Positions 8,472-16,327 of a stretch of 64,000 nucleotides of DNA are shown here, piece after piece. The notes beneath the pieces were generated by a model. The model saw nothing but the letters and a program-made list of their open reading frames with translations. It had not been told where the DNA came from and did no database searches. Source of the DNA: CAIWHR01 sp963726775 (lineage in GTDB: Bacteria > Pseudomonadota > Gammaproteobacteria > Burkholderiales > Casimicrobiaceae); NCBI GenBank assembly GCA_963726775.1, contig CAVSDL010000008.1:62001-126000 (forward strand), written 5' to 3'. Within the stretch, counting starts at the first letter, position 1. Every line of letters starts with the position of its first letter. Made by a program: the position numbers and the translations under genes.

Positions 8472-8867
8472 ATGAGCATGACTGACCCGATCGCCGACAT
8501 GTTGACGCGCATCCGCAATGCGCAGATGGTCGAGCAGACTGTCGTCGCAATGCCGTCGTCCAAGGTCAAGCTGGCCATCGCGAAGGTATTGAAGGACGAG
8601 GGGTACATCGACGGGTTCAAGGTCTCGGCCGAAGTCGTGAAGCCGGTCCTGGAGATCGCCCTCAAGTACTACGCCGGCCGGCCGGTGATCGAAAAAATAG
8701 AACGTGTGTCGAAACCCGGGCTGCGCATCTACCGGAGCAAGGACGACATTCCCCGCGTGATGAACGGATTGGGCATCGCGATCGTCTCCACGTCGCGCGG
8801 CGTGATGACGGACCGCAAGGCGCGCGCCACCGGCGTCGGCGGCGAAGTGCTCTGCATCGTCGCCTGA
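8472..8867 (+). CDS. rpsH: Small ribosomal subunit protein uS8
   Basis: S8 is a 131-aa central-domain 30S protein; in E. coli it also represses the spc operon. MSMTDPIADMLTRIRNAQ is the standard start, and STSRGVMTDRKARATGVGG near the end contacts rRNA. The ATG at 8472 is preferred over the in-frame ATG at 8478 by family convention and by AGGTGA upstream. Tandem repeats follow its stop. Confidence 0.97.
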   Translation: MSMTDPIADMLTRIRNAQMVEQTVVAMPSSKVKLAIAKVLKDEGYIDGFKVSAEVVKPVLEIALKYYAGRPVIEKIERVSKPGLRIYRSKDDIPRVMNGLGIAIVSTSRGVMTDRKARATGVGGEVLCIVA

Positions 8868-8872
8868 GATAT

Positions 8873-8950
8873 GAACGACCCCCACGCTCACGTTGTTCGC
8901 TGCCCCCCGGGGGGGCGCACAGTGCCCTTCGGACGGCCGGGCGGGCACTG
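8873..8950 (+). repeat. GC-rich intergenic element, copy B (rpsH-rplF)
   Basis: It begins GAACGACCCCCACGCTCACG, passes through TGCCCCCCGGGGGGGCGCAC and ends CGGACGGCCGGGCGGGCACTG-like. CAGTGCCC (8920-8927) can pair with GGGCACTG (8943-8950), parallel to the hairpin of copy A. It shares block order with 3471-3546. Confidence 0.8.
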
Positions 8951-8998
8951 GAACGACCCCCACGCTCACGTTGTTCGCTGCCCCCCGGGCGGGCACTG
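8951..8998 (+). repeat. Shortened tandem copy C of the GC-rich element
   Basis: The first 36 bases repeat copy B almost exactly, then the middle 30 bases are missing and the copy closes with CGGGCACTG. It abuts copy B directly. The rplF ATG follows 18 bases later and has its own AGGA. Confidence 0.8.
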
Positions 8999-9015
8999 AA
9001 ATCGAGGCCAGGAAA

Positions 9016-9543
9016 ATGTCGCGCATAGGCAATCACCCCATTCCGCTGCCCGCCAAGGTCGAGGTGACGCTCGCGCCCGGAGCGATCACGGTCAAGGGAC
9101 CTCTGGGCACGCTGACCCGCAATTTCGGCAGCGGCGTGACGATCGAAAGGAACGGCGACACGCTGGTCTTCATGGCGGCGAACGAGGCGGCCAGGCCGAT
9201 GCACGGCACGATGCGCGCGCTGGTGGCCAACATGGTCAAGGGCGTCACCGAAGGCTTCCAGAAGAAGCTGACGCTGGTAGGCGTGGGCTTTCGCGCGCAG
9301 GCCGCCGGCGACAAGATCAACCTGTCGCTCGGGTTTTCGCATCCGGTCGTGCATGCGATGCCAAAGGGCGTGAAAGTCGAGACGCCGGTGCAGACGGAGA
9401 TACTGGTCAAGGGGATCGACAAGCAGCAGGTCGGCCAGGTTGCCGCGGAAATCCGGGCCTATCGCCCGCCGGAGCCGTACAAGGGCAAGGGCGTGCGCTA
9501 CTTCGACGAGCGCGTGGTCATCAAAGAAACCAAGAAGAAGTAA
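9016..9543 (+). CDS. rplF: Large ribosomal subunit protein uL6
   Basis: L6 is a 175-aa 50S protein near the GTPase centre. MSRIGNHPIPLPAKVEVTLA opens it, GTMRALVANMVKGVTEGFQK is internal, and AAEIRAYRPPEPYKGKGVRY closes the conserved C-terminal loop. The start at 9016 has AGGA at 9010-9013; upstream in-frame extensions would read the repeat and are rejected. Confidence 0.98.
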   Translation: MSRIGNHPIPLPAKVEVTLAPGAITVKGPLGTLTRNFGSGVTIERNGDTLVFMAANEAARPMHGTMRALVANMVKGVTEGFQKKLTLVGVGFRAQAAGDKINLSLGFSHPVVHAMPKGVKVETPVQTEILVKGIDKQQVGQVAAEIRAYRPPEPYKGKGVRYFDERVVIKETKKK

Positions 9544-9545
9544 GA

Positions 9546-9683
9546 GCCATTCAAATAATCCGCTGCGCTTGCCATGACTTTCTCGCCAGAACGCTCGCAA
9601 TCCTCATGGAAGTCCATGTCCATTCCGGTTGCTCGCGCCCTCGCTTCGCGTCCTGGCCGCGCTCGCGACGGTTCTTGAACGGC
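9546..9683 (+). repeat. 138-bp spacer element with inverted ends (rplF-rplR)
   Basis: GCCATTCAA (9546-9554) and TTGAACGGC (9675-9683) are inverted with one mismatch. Inside is the palindrome CATGGA AG TCCATG (9605-9618). The spacer is much longer than is usual between rplF and rplR. It looks like a small non-coding element distinct from the CCCCCACGCT family; only one copy is in the window. Confidence 0.45.
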
Positions 9684-9709
9684 TTTTCTGCCGAGATCAG
9701 AGGTCATCG

Positions 9710-10063
9710 ATGAACAAGAAGGAAGCTCGAGTCCGTCGCGCCCGCAAAACCCGAGTGCGCATTGCCGAGCAGCGCGCAACGAGGCTCGTGGTGAGTCGCT
9801 CGAACTGCCATATCTATGCGCAGATCGTGGCGCCGACCGCAGACAGGGTACTGGCCAGTGCATCGACGCTCGAGGCCGACGTGCGCAAGGATGTCAAGAA
9901 CGGCGGCAACAAGGCGGCCGCAGCGATCGTCGGCAAGCGGATCGCCGACCGGGCGAAGGCGCTCGGCATCGATACGGTCGCGTTCGACCGTTCCGGCTAC
10001 CGGTACCACGGTCGCGTGCAGGCGCTGGCCGACGCGGCCCGCGAAAACGGGCTGAAGTTCTGA
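9710..10063 (+). CDS. rplR: Large ribosomal subunit protein uL18
   Basis: L18 is a 117-aa protein, the same length as E. coli L18, that binds 5S rRNA in the central protuberance. MNKKEARVRRARKTRVRIAE opens it, and LVVSRSNCHIYAQIVAP and FDRSGYRYHGRVQALADAAR are diagnostic. The start at 9710 was chosen by family length; the ORF extends upstream through the spacer element but without similarity. Confidence 0.97.
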   Translation: MNKKEARVRRARKTRVRIAEQRATRLVVSRSNCHIYAQIVAPTADRVLASASTLEADVRKDVKNGGNKAAAAIVGKRIADRAKALGIDTVAFDRSGYRYHGRVQALADAARENGLKF

Positions 10064-10091
10064 CGCGGTACGGCAAAGAAAAGGTTTCGAC

Positions 10092-10616
10092 ATGGCAAGA
10101 ATGCAGCAGCGGCAACACCAGCAGGACGAGCGTGGCGACGGCCTGAAGGAGAAGATGATCGCCATCAACCGCGTCACCAAGGTGGTGAAGGGTGGCCGCA
10201 TTCTCGCGTTCGCCGCGCTGACCGTGGTCGGCGACGGCAACGGCCGCGTCGGAATGGGCAAGGGCAAGGCCAAGGAAGTCCCGGTCGCCGTGCAGAAGGC
10301 GATGGAAGAAGCGCGCCGCCGGATGGTGAAAGTCAACCTGAAGAGCGGCACGGTGCATCACGCCGTCGAGGGACGGCACGGCGCTACCAAGGTGTTCATG
10401 CAGCCCGCGGCGGAAGGCACGGGTGTCATTGCCGGAGGCCCGATGCGCGCGGTCTTCGAAGTGGTCGGTGTCACCAACGTGCTCGCCAAGTGCCACGGTT
10501 CGACCAACCCCTACAACCTGGTGCGCGCGACGCTGAATGCGCTCCAGAACCTCAATTCACCGGCCGAGATTGCCGCCAAGCGCGCGATGACGGTCGAGCA
10601 GCTGATGGAGGCCTGA
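10092..10616 (+). CDS. rpsE: Small ribosomal subunit protein uS5
   Basis: S5 is a 174-aa 30S protein involved in decoding accuracy and mRNA entry. The dsRNA-binding part has MIAINRVTKVVKGGRILAFA and VVGDGNGRVGMGKGKAKEVP; the second half has GTGVIAGGPMRAVFEVVGV. rpmD follows with a 2-base gap. Confidence 0.98.
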   Translation: MARMQQRQHQQDERGDGLKEKMIAINRVTKVVKGGRILAFAALTVVGDGNGRVGMGKGKAKEVPVAVQKAMEEARRRMVKVNLKSGTVHHAVEGRHGATKVFMQPAAEGTGVIAGGPMRAVFEVVGVTNVLAKCHGSTNPYNLVRATLNALQNLNSPAEIAAKRAMTVEQLMEA

Positions 10617-10618
10617 GC

Positions 10619-10813
10619 ATGACGGCCCCGAAGACGGTGCGCCTGACGCTGGTCAAGAGCATCGCGAGAACCAAGCAGGATCACCGCGACACCGTACGCG
10701 GGCTCGGCCTCAAGTGGACGAACCACTCGGTCGAAGTCATCGACACGCCGTCGACGCGCGGCATGATCAACAAGGTCGGCTACCTGCTGAAGGTCGCCGA
10801 GCCGAAGGCTTAA
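10619..10813 (+). CDS. rpmD: Large ribosomal subunit protein uL30
   Basis: L30 is a 64-aa 50S protein. VRLTLVKSIARTKQDHRDTV and the LGLKWTNHSVEVIDTPSTRG region match the family, as does the ending GMINKVGYLLKV. The ATG at 10619 is two bases past the rpsE stop. Confidence 0.96.
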   Translation: MTAPKTVRLTLVKSIARTKQDHRDTVRGLGLKWTNHSVEVIDTPSTRGMINKVGYLLKVAEPKA

Positions 10814-10825
10814 CAGGGAGCCGCC

Positions 10826-11257
10826 ATGCGGTTGAACACGATCAAGCCCGCTGCCGGATCGACCAAGGCGAAGCGCCGCGTCGGACGCGGGATCGGCTCG
10901 GGCCTCGGCAAGACCGCGGGACGCGGTCACAAGGGCCAGAAATCCCGGTCGGGCGGCTTTCACAAAGTCGGCTTCGAAGGCGGGCAGATGCCCCTGCAGC
11001 GACGGTTGCCGAAGCGCGGCTTCATTTCGACGACGCGCTACGACACCGCGGAAGTCCGGTTGTCGGATCTGGCGAAGCTTCCGGTCACCGACGTCGACCT
11101 GCTCGCGCTGCGCGCGGCAGGGCTCGTTCCGGCGCGTGCCAAGGCGGCAAAAGTCATCAAGGCGGGCGAGTTGACGAAGGCGGTGAAGCTCTCCGGCATC
11201 GCCGTCACCAAGGGCGCCAAGGCGGCCATCGAAGCCGCCGGCGGCAGCGTCGCGTAA
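10826..11257 (+). CDS. rplO: Large ribosomal subunit protein uL15
   Basis: L15 is a 143-aa late 50S assembly protein. MRLNTIKPAAGSTKAKRRVG and the Gly-rich GRGIGSGLGKTAGRGHKGQK are signatures, followed by GGFHKVGFEGGQMPLQRRLP. It precedes secY by 30 bases, as in most bacteria. Confidence 0.98.
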   Translation: MRLNTIKPAAGSTKAKRRVGRGIGSGLGKTAGRGHKGQKSRSGGFHKVGFEGGQMPLQRRLPKRGFISTTRYDTAEVRLSDLAKLPVTDVDLLALRAAGLVPARAKAAKVIKAGELTKAVKLSGIAVTKGAKAAIEAAGGSVA

Positions 11258-11287
11258 GCGGCGCATCGAAGAGACAGGAACGACGCG

Positions 11288-12610
11288 TTGGCCATCAACA
11301 ACCCCGCCCTGAAAACCGGATCCCGGTACGCCGACTTGAAGCGGCGGCTCTGGTTCCTGTTGGGCGCGCTCGTGGTCTACCGGATCGGGACGCATATCCC
11401 GGTGCCGGGCATCAACGCGGCCGTGCTCGACGACCTGTTCAAGTCGCAACAGGGCGGCATCCTCGGCCTGTTCAACGTGTTCTCGGGCGGCGCGTTGCAG
11501 CGGTTCTCGATCCTGGCGCTCGGGATCATGCCGTACATCTCGGCGTCCATCATCATGCAGCTCTGCACGGTGGTCGTGCCGTCGCTCGAACTGCTGAAGA
11601 AGGAAGGCGAAGCCGGCCGCCGCAAGATCACGCAGTACACGCGCTACGCGACGCTGGGGCTTGCGTTCTTCCAGGCGCTCGGCATCTCGATTGCCCTGGA
11701 GGCGCAGTCGGGCCTCGTGCTGGCGCCGGGTCTGCCGTTCCGGCTGGTCACTGCCGTCACGCTGGTCACGGGCACGATGTTCCTGATGTGGCTGGGCGAG
11801 CAGATCACCGAGCGCGGTCTTGGCAACGGCATTTCGCTCATCATCTTCGCGGGGATCGCCGCCGGCCTGCCCAACGCGATCGGGCTCACGCTCGAGCAGA
11901 CGCGCACGGGAGCCTATTCGATTCCGCTGGTACTGGGCATCGCCGCGCTGGTGGTGGTCGTCACGGCGTTTGTCGTGTTCATCGAGCGCGCGCTCCGCAA
12001 GATCCTGGTCAACTACGCGAAGCGCCAGGTCGGCAACAAGGTCTACCAGGGCCAGAGTTCGCACCTCCCGCTCAAGCTCAACATGGCCGGCGTGATCCCG
12101 CCGATCTTTGCGTCGTCGATCATCCTTTTTCCCGCCACGCTCGCGTCGTGGTTCGGACAGGGCGAAAGCACGAACTGGCTGCGCGACCTAGCGGGTGCGC
12201 TTGCGCCGGGGCAGCCCGTGCACGAGATACTTTATGCGAGCGCGATCATCTTCTTCTGCTTCTTCTATACCGCGCTCCAGTACAACCCGAAGGAGACGGC
12301 CGAGAATCTGAAGAAGAGCGGTGCCTTCATACCCGGCTACCGGCCGGGCGAGCAGACGGCGAAATACATCGAACGGATCACCCTCCGGCTGACGCTGCTC
12401 GGCTCCCTGTACCTGGTGGTCGTGTGCTTCGTCCCGAATTTTCTGATCGCGTGGAAGAACGTGCCGTTCTATTTCGGCGGGACTTCGCTGCTGATCATCG
12501 TGGTCGTGACCATGGACTTCATGACGCAGGTGCAGGCGTACCTGATGTCGCAGCAGTACGAGAGCCTGCTGAAGAAGGCCAATTTCAAGGGTGGCCTGCC
12601 CACGCGTTAA
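11288..12610 (+). CDS. secY: Preprotein translocase channel subunit SecY
   Basis: SecY is the membrane channel of the Sec system, working with SecE, SecG and SecA. The 440-aa protein has ten predicted membrane spans and the conserved MPYISASIIMQL and PPIFASSIILFPATLASW segments. The start is TTG at 11288, preceded by AGGA, giving AINNPALKTGSRYADLKRRL; no nearby ATG fits. The stop TAA overlaps the infA ATG by one base (TAATG). Confidence 0.98.
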   Translation: MAINNPALKTGSRYADLKRRLWFLLGALVVYRIGTHIPVPGINAAVLDDLFKSQQGGILGLFNVFSGGALQRFSILALGIMPYISASIIMQLCTVVVPSLELLKKEGEAGRRKITQYTRYATLGLAFFQALGISIALEAQSGLVLAPGLPFRLVTAVTLVTGTMFLMWLGEQITERGLGNGISLIIFAGIAAGLPNAIGLTLEQTRTGAYSIPLVLGIAALVVVVTAFVVFIERALRKILVNYAKRQVGNKVYQGQSSHLPLKLNMAGVIPPIFASSIILFPATLASWFGQGESTNWLRDLAGALAPGQPVHEILYASAIIFFCFFYTALQYNPKETAENLKKSGAFIPGYRPGEQTAKYIERITLRLTLLGSLYLVVVCFVPNFLIAWKNVPFYFGGTSLLIIVVVTMDFMTQVQAYLMSQQYESLLKKANFKGGLPTR

Positions 12611-12828
12611 TGTCAAAGGAAGACACGATACAGATGCAGGGAGAGATCCTCGAGACGTTGCCCAATGCGACGTTCCGGGTGAAGCTGGAGAACGGCCACG
12701 TCGTGCTTGGCCATATCTCCGGAAAGATGCGGATGCACTACATAAAGATATTGCCGGGCGACAAGGTGACGGTTGACCTTACGCCGTACGACCTGACCCG
12801 GGCGCGGATCATCTTCCGCGCGAAGTGA
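12610..12828 (+). CDS. infA: Translation initiation factor IF-1
   Basis: IF-1 is a 72-aa OB-fold protein that occupies the 30S A site during initiation. MSKEDTIQMQGEILETLPNA and KMRMHYIKILPGDKVTVDLT with PYDLTRARI are diagnostic. Coupling to secY through the TAATG overlap is likely. Betaproteobacteria often have a second infA elsewhere; that cannot be seen here. Confidence 0.97.
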   Translation: MSKEDTIQMQGEILETLPNATFRVKLENGHVVLGHISGKMRMHYIKILPGDKVTVDLTPYDLTRARIIFRAK

Positions 12829-12855
12829 TCGGGAAGAGCGAAAAGCGAAAAGCGG

Positions 12856-12982
12856 TAACACAGAGAACACGGAGAGACACAGAGAACACAGAGATTTCAG
12901 AATCCCCTGAGACGGGAAGCAACGGTGATGGCGCGTCAACGAAGAAAAGCTTTCTCCGTGCTCTCTGTGTTCTCTGTGGTTC
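12856..12982 (+). repeat. Large inverted repeat of CACAGAGAACAC type (infA-rpmJ)
   Basis: The left arm (12856-12893) contains two CACAGAGAACAC blocks and the right arm (12951-12982) is their reverse complement. CACAGAGAACACAGAG at 12878-12893 pairs perfectly with 12963-12978 around about 69 bases. Similar dispersed repeats occur in many unrelated genomes. It makes the infA-rpmJ spacer 191 bases long and could fold in the mRNA. Confidence 0.8.
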
Positions 12983-13019
12983 AAGGTCTCGACGTTTTCG
13001 TGCGTTCAGAGGAACGGAA

Positions 13020-13133
13020 ATGAAGGTACTGGCTTCGGTGAAGAAGATCTGCCGCAACTGCAAGATCATCCGGCGCAACGGCGTCGTGCGCGTCATTTGC
13101 ACGGATCCGCGCCATAAGCAGCGGCAAGGCTGA
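13020..13133 (+). CDS. rpmJ: Large ribosomal subunit protein bL36, zinc-binding form
   Basis: L36 is a 37-aa protein with zinc ligands C11, C14, C27 and H32 all present: KKICRNCKIIRRNGVVRVIC then TDPRHKQRQG. The ATG at 13020 is the only sensible start; the longer in-frame ORF reads through the inverted repeat. AGAGGAACGG lies just upstream. The zinc form implies ordinary zinc supply; a zinc-free paralogue may exist elsewhere. Confidence 0.96.
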   Translation: MKVLASVKKICRNCKIIRRNGVVRVICTDPRHKQRQG

Positions 13134-13213
13134 TCGGCCGATGCGGAACTGCTGCGCTCGCGACGTTTTTCATTCGGCCGATAAGCGGTCGATAACTGTA
13201 GACAGGTAACGAC

Positions 13214-13606
13214 ATGGCCCGTATTGCAGGCGTCAATATTCCGAATCACCAGCACGCGGAGATCGCGCTGACGGCGATCTACGGCATCGGCCGTCCGCGC
13301 GCCCAGGCGATCTGCGCCGCGGCGGGCATCAAGGGGTCGATGAAGGTCAAGGACCTCTCCGATGCGGACATGGACAAACTGCGCGAGCAGGTCCAGAAGT
13401 TCACCGTGGAAGGCGACCTTCGCCGCGAGGTGACGATGAGCATCAAGCGGCTGATGGACCTCGGCTGCTATCGCGGCGTCCGCCATCGTCGCGGGCTGCC
13501 GGTGCGCGGCCAGCGTACGCGCACGAATGCGCGCACCCGCAAGGGACCGAAGAAATCGCGTTCGGGCATGGGCAGCAAGCCGGCGGTCAAGCCGGCGGGC
13601 AAGTAA
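13214..13606 (+). CDS. rpsM: Small ribosomal subunit protein uS13
   Basis: S13 is a 30S head protein that contacts P-site tRNA and the 50S. MARIAGVNIPNHQHAEIALT and YGIGRPRAQAICAAAGI open it; RGLPVRGQRTRTNARTRKGP is the tail. At 130 aa it is about 12 longer than E. coli S13 because of a GMGSKPAVKPAGK extension. First gene of the alpha block. The preceding 80-base spacer has two copies of the palindrome TCGGCCGA. Confidence 0.97.
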   Translation: MARIAGVNIPNHQHAEIALTAIYGIGRPRAQAICAAAGIKGSMKVKDLSDADMDKLREQVQKFTVEGDLRREVTMSIKRLMDLGCYRGVRHRRGLPVRGQRTRTNARTRKGPKKSRSGMGSKPAVKPAGK

Positions 13607-13621
13607 CGGCTAAGGACCAGC

Positions 13622-14029
13622 ATGGCAACTGCACCGCAGAACCCCAAGACCGGCGCCCGCGTGCGCAAGAAGGTCAAGAAGAACGTCGCCGAAGGGATCG
13701 CGCACATCCACGCGTCGTTCAACAACACCATCATCACGATCACCGATCGGCAGGGCAATGCGCTGTCGTGGGCGACATCGGGCGGTGCCGGCTTCAAGGG
13801 CTCGCGCAAGTCGACGCCGTTCGCGGCTCAGGTGGCGGCGGAGCGCGCCGGCCGGGTCGCCGTCGAATGCGGCGTGAAAAACCTCGAGGTGCGGATCAAG
13901 GGCCCCGGCCCCGGTCGCGAGTCGGCGGTTCGCGCGCTGAACGCGCTCGGCATCAAGATCAGCAGCATTTCGGATGTGACGCCGATTCCACACAACGGCT
14001 GCCGCCCGCCGAAACGTCGCAGGATCTAA
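13622..14029 (+). CDS. rpsK: Small ribosomal subunit protein uS11
   Basis: S11 is a 135-aa 30S platform protein near the E site. NVAEGIAHIHASFNNTIITI and GPGPGRESAVRALNALGIKI are the family motifs, and the end IPHNGCRPPKRRRI is invariant-like. A TAAGGA sequence lies ahead of the ATG. Confidence 0.98.
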   Translation: MATAPQNPKTGARVRKKVKKNVAEGIAHIHASFNNTIITITDRQGNALSWATSGGAGFKGSRKSTPFAAQVAAERAGRVAVECGVKNLEVRIKGPGPGRESAVRALNALGIKISSISDVTPIPHNGCRPPKRRRI

Positions 14030-14076
14030 TGGATTCGGGCAAGAGTACGAACCTACTTTTGCCCGGCTTGTTCACC

Positions 14077-14120
14077 TGAAAACCGCGGGCCTTGGTTGTC
14101 AAATGAGCCGTTGGTTTTCA
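14077..14120 (+). other. Hairpin in the rpsK-rpsD spacer
   Basis: TGAAAACC (14077-14084) and GGTTTTCA (14113-14120) are exact inverted repeats in a 115-base spacer. A second pair, GGGCAA and TTGCCC, occurs just before. No U-run follows. It may be an mRNA structure within the alpha operon. Confidence 0.35.
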
Positions 14121-14144
14121 AGCAGCAATAGGCAGGAGTGAAGC

Positions 14145-14768
14145 GTGGCTCGATACACCGGACCGAAATGCAAGCTGGCGCGACGGGAAGGCACTGACCT
14201 TTTCCTGAAGAGCGCGCGTCGTTCACTCGACTCCAAGTGCAAGCTGGAAACCAAGCCCGGGCAGCATGGCGTGAAATCCGGCATGCGCATGTCCGATTAC
14301 GGCAAACAGCTGCGCGAGAAGCAGAAGCTCCGCCGGACCTACGGCATCCTCGAGCGTCAGTTCCGCCGGTATTTTCAGGCTGCCGCGCGCGGCAAGGGCT
14401 CTACCGGTACGAACCTGCTGCAGCTGCTCGAGACGCGGCTGGACAACGTCGTTTACCGCATGGGGCTGGGTTCGACGCGTGCGGAAGCACGGCAGCTCGT
14501 CGGCCACGGCTCGATCACGGTCAACGGCAAGGTCGTCAACATTCCGTCGGCGAAGGTCAGGGCCGGCGATGTCGTCGCGGCCACGGAAAAGGCGAAGGCT
14601 CAGCTCCGGATTCAGGATTCGCTGCAGCTCGCCGAAAAAGTCGGCTTTCCATCGTGGGTCGAGGTCGACGTGAAAAAGATGTCCGGCAGCTTCAAGGGAG
14701 CGCCGGATCGCTCGGAGTTCGGGCAGGACATCAACGAAAGCCTGGTGGTCGAGCTCTACTCGAAGTAA
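14145..14768 (+). CDS. rpsD: Small ribosomal subunit protein uS4
   Basis: S4 is a 207-aa primary 16S-binding protein and the alpha-operon repressor in E. coli. ARYTGPKCKLARREGTDLFL opens it, and the S4 RNA-binding domain RADNVV-like RLDNVVYRMGLGSTRAEARQ with LVGHGSITVNGKVVNIPS is clear. The start is GTG at 14145, with AGGAG 9 bases upstream. Confidence 0.98.
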   Translation: MARYTGPKCKLARREGTDLFLKSARRSLDSKCKLETKPGQHGVKSGMRMSDYGKQLREKQKLRRTYGILERQFRRYFQAAARGKGSTGTNLLQLLETRLDNVVYRMGLGSTRAEARQLVGHGSITVNGKVVNIPSAKVRAGDVVAATEKAKAQLRIQDSLQLAEKVGFPSWVEVDVKKMSGSFKGAPDRSEFGQDINESLVVELYSK

Positions 14769-14809
14769 TCGTCCGGCTTGCCGGTTTGAGTTTCGCTGAA
14801 GGGTTCCGC

Positions 14810-15787
14810 ATGCAGAGCAATGTACTGTTGAAACCGCGCATCATCGACGTGCAATCCACGTCGCCGTTCCATGCCAAGGTGGTGATGGAGCCGTTCGAGC
14901 GCGGCTATGGCCATACGCTCGGCAACGCACTGCGCCGCGTACTGCTGTCGTCGATGCCGGGTTATGCGCCGACGGAAGTCAGGATCACGGGTGTGCTGCA
15001 CGAATATTCCGCCCTCGATGGCGTGCAGGAAGACGTCGTCGATATCCTGCTCAATCTGAAAGGCGTGGTGCTGAAGCTCCACAACCGGGATCACGTGCTG
15101 CTGAAGCTCTCCAAGTCCGGGGAAGGTCCCGTCACGGCCGCCGACATCGAGCCCAACCACGATGTCGAGATCATCAATCCCGAGCACCTGATCGCGCACC
15201 TGACCGCCGGCGGCAAGATCGAAATGGAGATCAAGGTCGAGAAGGGTCGCGGCTACCAGCCGGCGACCGCCCGCATCAAGCCCGAAGGCGGTCGCACGAT
15301 TGGAAGCATCCTGCTCGATGCATCGTTTTCGCCGGTGCGCCGCGTCAGCTACGCGGTCGAGAGTGCGCGCGTCGAGCAACGCACGGACCTCGACAAGCTG
15401 GTACTCGACATCGAAACCAACGGCGTCGTCGAGCCGGAGCAGGCGGTGCGCTACGCCGCGTCGGTCCTGGTCGAGCAGCTCTCGGTGTTCGCGGACCTGC
15501 AGGGCACCGACCAGCCCGCCGCCGAGCGCAGTTCGCCGCAGGTCGATCCGACGCTGCTGCGCCCGGTCGACGACCTGGAACTTACGGTCCGCTCGGCGAA
15601 TTGCCTCAAGGCCGAGAACATCTATTACATCGGCGACCTGATCCAGCGCACGGAGACCGAGCTCCTGAAGACGCCGAACCTCGGTCGCAAGTCGCTGAAC
15701 GAGATCAAGGAAGTCCTGGCATCGCGCGGTCTCTCGCTGGGGATGAAGCTCGAGAACTGGCCGCCGGCCGGGCTGGATCGCCCGTAA
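14810..15787 (+). CDS. rpoA: RNA polymerase alpha subunit
   Basis: Alpha is a 325-aa protein that dimerises to nucleate RNA polymerase and binds UP elements and activators. The N-terminal domain shows ERGYGHTLGNALRRVLLSSM near residues 30-50. The C-terminal domain shows LELTVRSANCLKAENIYYIG and LKTPNLGRKSLNEIKEVLAS, with DNA-contact residues present. The start at 14810 gives the usual MQSNVLLKPRIIDVQ. Confidence 0.98.
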   Translation: MQSNVLLKPRIIDVQSTSPFHAKVVMEPFERGYGHTLGNALRRVLLSSMPGYAPTEVRITGVLHEYSALDGVQEDVVDILLNLKGVVLKLHNRDHVLLKLSKSGEGPVTAADIEPNHDVEIINPEHLIAHLTAGGKIEMEIKVEKGRGYQPATARIKPEGGRTIGSILLDASFSPVRRVSYAVESARVEQRTDLDKLVLDIETNGVVEPEQAVRYAASVLVEQLSVFADLQGTDQPAAERSSPQVDPTLLRPVDDLELTVRSANCLKAENIYYIGDLIQRTETELLKTPNLGRKSLNEIKEVLASRGLSLGMKLENWPPAGLDRP

Positions 15788-15816
15788 CGCCCCGCGCGGA
15801 CACGAAGGAAAATATC

Positions 15817-16218
15817 ATGCGCCACCGTCACGGCCTCCGGAAGCTGAATCGCACCAGCAGCCATCGCCTCGCGATGCTGCGGAACATGACCAACTCGCTG
15901 CTGACGCACGAGGTGATCAAGACCACGCTGCCGAAGGCCAAGGAGCTGCGCCGGGTTGCGGAGCCGCTGATCACGCTTGCCAAGAAGGCGACCGTGGCCA
16001 ACCGACGCCTCGCCTTCGACCGGTTGCGCGATCGCGATGTCGTCGTGAAATTGTTCGACGAGCTGGGTCCGCGTTACCTGGCGAGGCCGGGCGGCTACCT
16101 GCGCATCCTGAAATTCGGGTTCCGCCAGGGGGACAACGCCCCAATGGCGCTGGTGGAGCTGGTCGATCGACCCGCCGCCGGGGCGCCCGCCGACGCCAAG
16201 GAAGCGAAACCGTCCTAG
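15817..16218 (+). CDS. rplQ: Large ribosomal subunit protein bL17
   Basis: L17 is a 133-aa 50S protein near the tunnel exit. MRHRHGLRKLNRTSSHRLAM and LRNMTNSLLTHEVIKTTLPK are diagnostic. AAGGAAAA precedes the ATG. It ends the ribosomal cluster; the C-terminal 15 residues are a variable Ala/Lys tail. Confidence 0.98.
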   Translation: MRHRHGLRKLNRTSSHRLAMLRNMTNSLLTHEVIKTTLPKAKELRRVAEPLITLAKKATVANRRLAFDRLRDRDVVVKLFDELGPRYLARPGGYLRILKFGFRQGDNAPMALVELVDRPAAGAPADAKEAKPS

Positions 16219-16242
16219 CCTCGCGAGTTGTAATCGACAACC

Positions 16243-16269
16243 GAAGGCCGGGTCGCATGCCCGGCCTTC
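16243..16269 (+). terminator. Hairpin terminator after rplQ
   Basis: GAAGGCCGGG (16243-16252) and CCCGGCCTTC (16260-16269) form a perfect 10-bp stem with a 7-base loop, followed by the weakly T-rich TGCATTTG. It sits 25 bases after the rplQ stop and before galE, so it plausibly ends the alpha operon transcript. Confidence 0.75.
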
Positions 16270-16287
16270 TGCATTTGCGGAATCGCT

Positions 16288-16316
16288 TTCCGCGTCCCGT
16301 TCCACTGCGGTAGCAT
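16288..16316 (+). promoter_or_regulatory. Weak promoter candidate for galE
   Basis: TTCCGC (16288-16293), a 17-base spacer and TAGCAT (16311-16316) lie just before the galE ATG at 16328. If used, the mRNA would be nearly leaderless, which agrees with the lack of a Shine-Dalgarno sequence there. Confidence 0.3.
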
Positions 16317-16327
16317 CGTCGTCGCCC

